Both the position numbers and the translations under genes were made by a program. This document shows, in pieces, positions 58,832 through 64,000 of a stretch of DNA of 64,000 nucleotides. The notes under the pieces are model-generated. The model was not told the origin of the DNA. It worked only from the letters and a program-made list of their open reading frames with translations, and did not search any database. This DNA is from Streptomyces sp. RB17 (GTDB lineage: Bacteria > Actinomycetota > Actinomycetes > Streptomycetales > Streptomycetaceae). The stretch is from assembly GCF_009604455.1 (NCBI RefSeq), contig NZ_WEGL01000007.1, positions 310,001 to 374,000 of the forward strand. Direction: 5' to 3'. Every line of letters begins with the position of its first letter. Within the stretch, counting starts at the first letter, position 1.

Positions 58832-60340
58832 GTGAACGGCACCCCGCACGCCCTGAGCTCCGCCCGCACGCTGTGGGACCTGGTCGCCCGCCGCGCCGAT
58901 CTCACACCCGACCGTCCCGTCCTCCTCCAGGGCGACCGCCGGCTGACCTTCGGCGAGCTGCGCGCGCGTGCCGAGCGGGTGGCGGCGGGCCTGTACGGCA
59001 TGGGCGTGCGGCCGGGCACGGTGGTCGCCTGGCAGCTGCCCACCCGCATCGAGACCGCCCTGCTGTCCTTCGCGCTGGCCCGCCTGGGCGCCGTTCAGTC
59101 CCCGGTGATCCCCTTCTACCGGGACCGGGAGGTCGGCTTCGCGCTGCGCGAGTCGAAGGCGGAGTTCTTCGCGGTGCCGGGGGTCTGGCGGGGCCACGAC
59201 CACACGGAGATGGCCCGCCGCCTCGGCGCGAAGGGCATCTTCGAGGCGTACGACGCCCTCCCCGACGGCGACCCGTCCGCCCTCCCCGCCCCGCCCGCCG
59301 AGGGCACCTCGGTCCGTTGGATCTACTGGACCTCCGGCACCACCTCCGACCCCAAGGGCGTACTCCACACCGACCGCTCCCTGATCGCCGGCGGCTCCTG
59401 CCTCGCCCACGCCCTGCGCCCGGCACCGGACGACGTCGGCTCGATCGCCTTCCCGTACGCCCACATAGGCGGCCCCGACTACATGGTGATGCTCCTGCTC
59501 CACGGCTTCCCGGCGGTGCTGTTCGAGCACTTCGCGCTGCCGGACGCGCTGGCGGAGTACCGGCGGCACAAGGTGACGGTGGCCGGCGGCTCCACGGCGT
59601 TCTACTCGATGTTCCTGGCCGAGCAGCGCAAGCAACCGGGCGAGAAGCTGATCCCGTCCCTGCGTCTGCTCGCGGGCGGCGGCGCGCCGAAGCCCCCCGA
59701 GGTCTACCACTGCGTGGTCCGCGAGATGAACGTCCAGCTCACCCACGGGTACGGCATGACCGAGGTCCCGATGATCACCATGGGCGACCCCGAGGACACC
59801 CCGGAGAACCTGGCCACGACCGAGGGCCGCCCGCCGGCCGGCATGGAGATCCGGATCGTCGACGGCGAGGTGCGACTGCGCGGCGAGGCCGTCTGCCAGG
59901 GCTATCTGGACCCCGCCCAGACGGCCGCCGCCTTCGACCCCGACGGCTTTCTGTGCACCGGCGACCTGGGCCAGGTGACGGACTCCGGGCACCTCGTCCT
60001 CACCGGCCGCCTGAAGGACGTGATCATCCGCAAGGGCGAGAACATCTCCGCCAAGGAGATCGAGGACCTCCTCGCCGCACACCCCGCGGTGGCGGACGCG
60101 GCGGTGATCGGCCTGCCGGACGCGGACCGGGGGGAGCTGGTCTGCGCGGTCGTCGAACAGCCGCCGGGCGCCACCGAGTTGACCTTGCCGGATGCCGTCT
60201 CCTACCTGCGCTCCTCAGGCCTGTCCCCGCACAAGCTGCCGGAACGCCTGGAAGTGGTGGAGGCACTGCCCCGGAACGACACCCTGCGGAAGGTGTTGAA
60301 GTACAAGCTGCGGGAACGGTTTTCAAGACCGTTCCCTTAG
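58832..60340 (+). CDS. AMP-forming acyl-CoA ligase (cyclohexanecarboxylate-CoA ligase-like)
   Basis: 502-residue adenylate-forming enzyme. Motifs are YWTSGTTSDPKGVLHTD, HGYGMTEVPM, DGFLCTGDLGQV and LTGRLKDVIIRKGENISAKEIEDLL; NDTLRKVLKYKLRE near the C terminus holds the catalytic Lys. FPYAHIGGPDYMVMLLLHGFPAVLFE resembles medium-chain or alicyclic acid ligases. The GTG at 58832 has AAGGAGGGGG six nt upstream, which excludes the longer frame from 58793. Divergent from the amidohydrolase-ACAD operon. Confidence 0.92.
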   Translation: MNGTPHALSSARTLWDLVARRADLTPDRPVLLQGDRRLTFGELRARAERVAAGLYGMGVRPGTVVAWQLPTRIETALLSFALARLGAVQSPVIPFYRDREVGFALRESKAEFFAVPGVWRGHDHTEMARRLGAKGIFEAYDALPDGDPSALPAPPAEGTSVRWIYWTSGTTSDPKGVLHTDRSLIAGGSCLAHALRPAPDDVGSIAFPYAHIGGPDYMVMLLLHGFPAVLFEHFALPDALAEYRRHKVTVAGGSTAFYSMFLAEQRKQPGEKLIPSLRLLAGGGAPKPPEVYHCVVREMNVQLTHGYGMTEVPMITMGDPEDTPENLATTEGRPPAGMEIRIVDGEVRLRGEAVCQGYLDPAQTAAAFDPDGFLCTGDLGQVTDSGHLVLTGRLKDVIIRKGENISAKEIEDLLAAHPAVADAAVIGLPDADRGELVCAVVEQPPGATELTLPDAVSYLRSSGLSPHKLPERLEVVEALPRNDTLRKVLKYKLRERFSRPFP

Positions 60341-60369
60341 GCCGCGTTCAGGTGTCCCTCGGCCAACCG

Positions 60370-60882
60370 CTACTCCGGCACCGTGAAGTAGCGGGCGAAC
60401 GCCGGGATGATGTCGGGCTCGGTGATGGTGCCGTCGGTGTCGGTGTCGAGGGTCGTGGCGACGGTGTCGGCGAGGTCGGCCGGGACGTGGAGGACACGCA
60501 GGACGCGGGCGGCGTCGGCGAGCGTGAGGCGGCCGTCGTCGTCCGTGTCGGCCACCGCGAGGGCCGCGTGCAGGAAGGGGCGGGCGATCTCGGCGAAGCG
60601 CTGGGGGTTGTCGCGCAGGCGCTTGACGGCGCCGGTGACGAACTCCTCGCGGGTGATGCGCTGGTCGCCGTCCCGGTCGGCGATCCCGGCCATGCCCTGC
60701 CAGAACGCCTCGGCGCCGGCGTACAGGGCCTGGCCCTTGTCGGAGCGTGCGGGCACGGAGAACTCGGCGAGGAGCGCCTTGGCCGCCGCGCTGAAGTCCT
60801 CGCGGTCGATCCAGCCGTTGCCGTCCTGGTCGAAGGTGGCGAACCGGGCTGCGATCCTGCGCTCGTAGTCGGTGCTGACCAT
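60370..60882 (-). CDS. EF-hand calcium-binding protein (calerythrin-like)
   Basis: 170-residue soluble protein with four EF-hand loops: DQDGNGWIDREDF (about residue 17), DRDGDQRITREEF, DTDDDGRLTLADA and DTDTDGTITEPDI. Length and spacing match calerythrin and the Streptomyces Cab proteins, which bind Ca2+ and are thought to buffer or sense it. ATG at 60882. Convergent with the acyl-CoA ligase (29-bp gap). Confidence 0.92.
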   Translation of the reverse strand: MVSTDYERRIAARFATFDQDGNGWIDREDFSAAAKALLAEFSVPARSDKGQALYAGAEAFWQGMAGIADRDGDQRITREEFVTGAVKRLRDNPQRFAEIARPFLHAALAVADTDDDGRLTLADAARVLRVLHVPADLADTVATTLDTDTDGTITEPDIIPAFARYFTVPE

Positions 60883-61015
60883 GTCTGTTCGGGCCGCCTT
60901 ACGTGTGCGTCGTTCCGGTCGTCCTACGGGTGCGTGAGGGACCTGGCAGGGAGCGTATGACGCGGGCGGCCGTCTGATGGCGGAAATCCGGTGGTTGTGC
61001 CAAGACCGGGGGAAT

Positions 61016-61045
61016 TTTGCGACAACAGTGTGGCCGTGTCGCAAA
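61016..61045. terminator. inverted repeat between the STAS and EF-hand genes
   Basis: TTTGCGACA (61016-61024) and TGTCGCAAA (61037-61045) form a perfect 9-bp stem with a 12-nt loop, 25 bp after the STAS stop codon. It could terminate the STAS transcript or be an operator for the EF-hand gene; there is no T-run. Confidence 0.45.
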
Positions 61046-61069
61046 GTCCGGCGTGGCGCGGGCGGCGCC

Positions 61070-61444
61070 TCAGGCCGAGAGGGGGCCCGCCTCGTCCGTC
61101 GTCGCGGACTCGACGTCGGGCCGGACGTCGAAGAGCCGGCGGACACCGAGCGCGCCGAGGACCCGGTTGACGTGCGAGCCGTCGTCGGCCCCCCGGTCGG
61201 GCAGGATCAGCCGGAGCCGGCCCTGGCAGGAGCGGATCAGCCTGCGGGCGGCGACGAGGACGCCGACCCCGCTGGAGTCGCAGAAGAAGACGTCGGACAG
61301 ATCCACGACGAGGCTGTGGTGACCCTCGGCGACGACGTCGTGCACACGTTGACGCAATATCGGCGAGGTCATCAGGTCCAGTTCCCCGGACACCCGGAGC
61401 ACGGCCCACTCGCCCTGTTCGACGCCGGTCACGTTGAATGCCAC
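61070..61444 (-). CDS. STAS-domain anti-sigma factor antagonist
   Basis: 124-residue SpoIIAA/RsbV-like protein: WAVLRVSGELDLMTSPILRQRV, LVVDLSDVFFCDSSGVGVLVAARR (the phosphorylatable Ser lies in the DSSG turn), then the C-terminal helices. It would free a sigma factor from an HATPase-type anti-sigma kinase when dephosphorylated. GTG start at 61444. The 342-bp gap to the divergent ECF sigma gene holds both promoters; ACACA-GCT-TGTGT at 61621-61633 is the only small dyad seen and no gene is present. Confidence 0.9.
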   Translation of the reverse strand: MAFNVTGVEQGEWAVLRVSGELDLMTSPILRQRVHDVVAEGHHSLVVDLSDVFFCDSSGVGVLVAARRLIRSCQGRLRLILPDRGADDGSHVNRVLGALGVRRLFDVRPDVESATTDEAGPLSA

Positions 61445-61786
61445 GTCCCTGCCCCTCCGCTCGCCGGAACTCCCGGAACCGCCCGGAAACGGAAGCAGTT
61501 CCTACGCTTGCTTCCGCGCGGCTGCCCAGCGGCCATCCCCTGAAACGTCGAACCACAAACCAGACGTGATCGACAAGGGGGTTGTTTCGGTCACTACCGA
61601 TCCGGTTTGATCATAGATGCACACAGCTTGTGTGAGGGTTATGTGAAGAGGGCACTATCACCTGCAGCCCTTCCGGGGGCGCGCATTGACACAAAGGGGC
61701 GTGCGCTGTCGGACGTGCCGACTACATTCGAGAAGACGGTGCAGACAGGCTGGACGAGCCGGACACGGGTGAGGGGAGGGGACCAC

Positions 61787-62356
61787 ATGGCCGCGAAGGA
61801 CGTACCGCCCCGCTGGGATCGCAAGATGCAGCAGCGCCTCGCCCGCGGTGAGGCGGCCGCCCTCGGCGAGCTGTACGACCGCTTCGCCTCGCTCGTGCAC
61901 GGCCTCGCCCACCGCGTCCTCGGCGACGAGAAGGCCGCCGACACCCTCACCCGTGAGGTCTTCGCCCACCTCTGGGAACACCCCGAGACCTACGACCCCA
62001 AGAAGGGCCCGCTGCGCACCTGGGTCGCCGACGTGACCAACCGGTTCGCGGTGCAGCGGCTGCGCGACAGCGAGGCCGCCGCCCTGCCGCGGGGCGGCAA
62101 CTCCCTGACGGCACTGGAACGCAAGGTGCGCCGCGCCTCGGTCGCCGCCCGCGCCGACTACATCGTCCACTCCATGCCCGCCCCGCTGCGCGCCGCCCTC
62201 GACCTGGCCTACTTCCAGCGCCGCGACTACCGCCAGACCGCCACCGACCTCGGCGTCACCGAGGACGAGGCCCGCCGCCGGCTCCGCCTCGGCCTGCAGT
62301 TGCTCTCCACCGCCCATGACGCCGGGACGCCGCCGGAACACGGGGGTGCGGTGTGA
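61787..62356 (+). CDS. ECF-type RNA polymerase sigma factor
   Basis: 189-residue sigma-70 family protein. Region 2 is ALGELYDRFASLVHGLAHRVLGDEKAADTLTREVFAHLWEHPETYDPKKGPLRTW (read as region 2.1-2.4), and region 4 is ALDLAYFQRRDYRQTATDLGVTEDEARRRLRLGLQLL. The ATG at 61787 has GAGGGGAGGGG upstream; frames open further upstream lack coding character. It overlaps the next gene by 4 bp, and that gene encodes a zinc-finger protein likely to be its anti-sigma factor. Confidence 0.92.
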   Translation: MAAKDVPPRWDRKMQQRLARGEAAALGELYDRFASLVHGLAHRVLGDEKAADTLTREVFAHLWEHPETYDPKKGPLRTWVADVTNRFAVQRLRDSEAAALPRGGNSLTALERKVRRASVAARADYIVHSMPAPLRAALDLAYFQRRDYRQTATDLGVTEDEARRRLRLGLQLLSTAHDAGTPPEHGGAV

Positions 62357-63771
62357 GCGGAGCGGAGGGGTTCGAGGCACACGACGAGCACAGCGCACAT
62401 GGCGAGCACGGGGGGCCGGGAGACGAGGAGCGGCGCGAGGGCCGGCCGTACGAGGGCGACGGCGGCCGGGGTGATAACGGTCACACCGGCGAGGGCGCCG
62501 GCGGCGGCTCGGGGCAGGACCCCCGTGATACCGGCGGGCCCGACCCGGACCGGCCGGCGCGCATACCGACGCCCCGCGCCTCCGTCGAGGACAGCGGGCG
62601 TCCGCTGCCCGGCCTCGCCGACCTGGGGGACCTCACGCCCGTGCCGCTCGACCTGCCGCACGACGTCCTGAAATCGCTCCTCGGCGCCTGGGCGCTGGCC
62701 GCCTGCTCGGCGGCGGAGACGGCGACCGTCGAGGACCACCTCGGCTCCTGCGGCAGCTGCGCCGACGAGGCCCGCCGGCTGCGCGAGGCGGTCGGCCTGC
62801 TGCACCAGCCGGAGAGCCTCGACCTGGACCCGGCCCTGCGCGCCCGCGTCCTGGCGAGCTGCCTGGAACGCCGGCCGCCGCGCATCCCGGTGCCCGAGTG
62901 GGCGGCGCCGTACGACGCCGAGACCGCCCGCCTGGACGCCCTGCTGCAGGACTTCGGGGACGCGGAGTGGCATGCGCCGGTGCGGCTGCGGTGGTTCGAG
63001 GCCGACACGGCGCGGAGCCGTCGTACGACGGTGGCCGGTGTGATCGCGCACCTGCTGTCCGTGGACGGGCTGATCGCGCTCGGGCTCGGCCTGGAGGACC
63101 CGCTGACCGAGATCCTCGGCGCGGCCGCGCAGCACGCGGTGGGCCCGGCCGAGCGCACCGAGGCCTTCTGGCAGACCACCCACTTCCCGCCGACCCGCTC
63201 GGTGCGGGGGCCCTGGCGGGAGCAGAGCCACGGCCTGGTGCGGACGGTGTCCTTCACCGGCGGGCACGCGGGCGGACTGGCGGTGTCGTACGGCGACTTC
63301 GAGCTGCCGCTGCACGACGCGATGCTGGACCGGGCCTTCGAGTGCTGGGTGCACGCCGAGGACATCGCGGACGCGGTGGACTACCCGTACCAGCCGCCCC
63401 CGCCGCGCCACCTGAACCGGATGATCGATCTCGCGGCCCGGATGCTTCCCGCCGCGCTGGCGGAACGCCGGCAGGCAGGGTTGGCCTCGCCCAGCCGGGG
63501 ACGGCACCTCGGGCTCGCCGGCGAGCCCGGCCGCAGCCTGCGGCTGGAGATCGAGGGCGCGGCGGGCGGCGAGTGGCTGATCCCGCTGGACTCACCGGCG
63601 GCGGTGGGCTCCGCGGACCTCGAGGTGGCCCATGTGGCGCTGGACGGCGTGGAGTTCTGCCGGTTGGCCGCCGGCCGCATTCCTCCGGAGGACGCGGCGG
63701 TGGGGCAGGTCGGCGACCGGGAGGCGATCAGGGATGTCCTGTTCGCCACGGCGGGGTTGAGCCGACTGTAG
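62353..63771 (+). CDS. zinc-finger anti-sigma-like protein fused to a mycothiol maleylpyruvate isomerase (DinB-like) domain
   Basis: 472 residues. A low-complexity Gly/Asp/His/Glu-rich N terminus (1-90) is followed by a ZAS-type zinc motif (VEDHLGSCGSC, HxxxCxxC, about residue 135). The C-terminal domain (190-470) resembles MDMPI/DinB metalloproteins, with likely ligands His in VIAHLLSVD and Glu/His in FECWVHAEDIADAV. No membrane segment is present, so any anti-sigma action is cytoplasmic and may respond to thiol or zinc status. The GTG at 62353 overlaps the sigma stop (GTGA). Confidence 0.85.
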   Translation: MSGAEGFEAHDEHSAHGEHGGPGDEERREGRPYEGDGGRGDNGHTGEGAGGGSGQDPRDTGGPDPDRPARIPTPRASVEDSGRPLPGLADLGDLTPVPLDLPHDVLKSLLGAWALAACSAAETATVEDHLGSCGSCADEARRLREAVGLLHQPESLDLDPALRARVLASCLERRPPRIPVPEWAAPYDAETARLDALLQDFGDAEWHAPVRLRWFEADTARSRRTTVAGVIAHLLSVDGLIALGLGLEDPLTEILGAAAQHAVGPAERTEAFWQTTHFPPTRSVRGPWREQSHGLVRTVSFTGGHAGGLAVSYGDFELPLHDAMLDRAFECWVHAEDIADAVDYPYQPPPPRHLNRMIDLAARMLPAALAERRQAGLASPSRGRHLGLAGEPGRSLRLEIEGAAGGEWLIPLDSPAAVGSADLEVAHVALDGVEFCRLAAGRIPPEDAAVGQVGDREAIRDVLFATAGLSRL

Positions 63772-63790
63772 GGGCGGGTTCCGGTCTCGC

Positions 63791-63816
63791 GGCCGCCGGA
63801 CCACAACGCGCTCCGA
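63791..63816. repeat. partial hairpin-repeat copy D
   Basis: GGCCGCCGGACCACAACGCG followed by CTCCGAG matches the end of copy C (52078-52102) with two differences. It lacks the hairpin. It lies between the convergent stops of the zinc-finger gene and purU. Confidence 0.5.
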
Positions 63817-63820
63817 GTCG

Positions 63821-64000
63821 CTAAGCGAACACCACGGTCCGTCGGCCATTCAGCAGGATGCGGCGCTCCGCATGCCACTTCACCGCCCGCGCCAGCGCCT
63901 GGCACTCCACGTCCCGGCCGAGGGCCACCAGCTGATCCGGGGTCACGTCGTGCCCCACCCGCTCGACCTCCTGCTCGATGATCGGCCCCTCGTCCAGGTC
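63821..64000 (-). CDS. purU: formyltetrahydrofolate deformylase, C terminus only (cut by window edge)
   Basis: The last 59 residues of PurU, which hydrolyses 10-formyltetrahydrofolate to formate and tetrahydrofolate. The frame reads [19 protein letters not shown], then [20 protein letters not shown], then [20 protein letters not shown] before a TAG stop at 63821-63823. This is the strongly conserved PurU end, including GPIIEQ and the H(A)ER.ILLNG.RTVVF tail. The gene continues beyond 64000. Confidence 0.93.
   Translation of the reverse strand, partial: DLDEGPIIEQEVERVGHDVTPDQLVALGRDVECQALARAVKWHAERRILLNGRRTVVFA

Noticed and set aside
10360-60340. A secondary-metabolite biosynthetic cluster
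   Set aside because: No PKS, NRPS, terpene synthase or tailoring cassette is present; thiolases, ligases and ACADs are of catabolic type.
61686-61728. TTGACA and TACATT as a sigma-70-like promoter for the ECF sigma gene
   Set aside because: The hexamers are 31 bp apart, far from the required 16-19.

Overview
The window is very GC-rich, uses GTG starts freely, and carries close matches to the Streptomyces regulators AfsR, AfsS and AfsK together with the F420 enzyme FbiC (CofGH). It is almost certainly chromosomal DNA of a Streptomyces or a close relative. No rRNA, tRNA, CRISPR array, transposase or phage gene was seen. The first gene (alpha/beta hydrolase) and the last (purU) are cut by the window edges.

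Layout. 1-10.4 kb: alpha/beta hydrolase end, DUF2165 membrane protein, an L,D-transpeptidase-like protein without its catalytic Cys, fbiC, an F420-type LLM oxidoreductase, a PHP metallohydrolase, a chagasin-like (I42) lipoprotein beside a frameshifted calpain-like gene, and a deazaflavin-dependent (DDN-type) oxidoreductase. 10.4-17.7 kb: two minus-strand operons (ALDH, amidohydrolase, LLM; then SDR, LLM, amidohydrolase). 17.9-29.5 kb: afsR, afsS and afsK, with afsS and afsK separated by an AbiEi/Vsr-like gene, a repeat-rich spacer and a FadD3-like ligase divergent from a thiolase/DUF35/crotonase operon. 29.6-40.3 kb: VOC protein, TetR regulator, Lrp/LysE pair, acyl-CoA dehydrogenase (ACAD)/DDN operon divergent from a second Ltp-type thiolase, CorA, PNPO-like protein, LysR/EamA pair, GNAT protein. 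40.4-60.3 kb: a second DUF35 gene with DoxX, a flavoprotein monooxygenase, an NDP-forming acyl-CoA synthetase with a crotonase, a flavin reductase, an MFS transporter and a GlxA-type regulator, an ADH/ACAD/SDR operon, a cyclase-family protein, a HATPase protein with a repeat insertion, and an amidohydrolase/ACAD/ACAD operon divergent from an acyl-CoA ligase. 60.4-64 kb: EF-hand protein, STAS protein, ECF sigma factor with its zinc-finger partner, and purU.

The main result is a predicted regulon. A 19-bp palindrome close to ATCTGACGGTCCGTCAGAT occurs 14 times in nine promoter regions between 14.7 and 58.8 kb. In every case it lies upstream of a catabolic gene: CoA ligases, acyl-CoA dehydrogenases, crotonases, Ltp-type thiolases with DUF35 partners, SDRs, LLM/F420 oxidoreductases, amidohydrolases, a flavin reductase or a cyclase-family hydrolase. 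It was not found at the conserved Streptomyces genes lying between them. The gene set resembles actinobacterial steroid or HIP (hexahydroindane propionate) type degradation, but the substrate is unknown. The TetR protein at 30567-31214 is the only TetR in the window and the obvious candidate to bind the palindrome.

Other structures include three copies of a Streptomyces-type hairpin repeat at gene 3' ends plus one degenerate fragment, a cloverleaf-like inverted repeat in the 22.4-22.9 kb spacer, a decayed DUF397 end after afsS, and an inverted pair of DnaA-box-like 9-mers inside the cyclase gene. All functional statements rest on reading motifs by eye; no database search was run.
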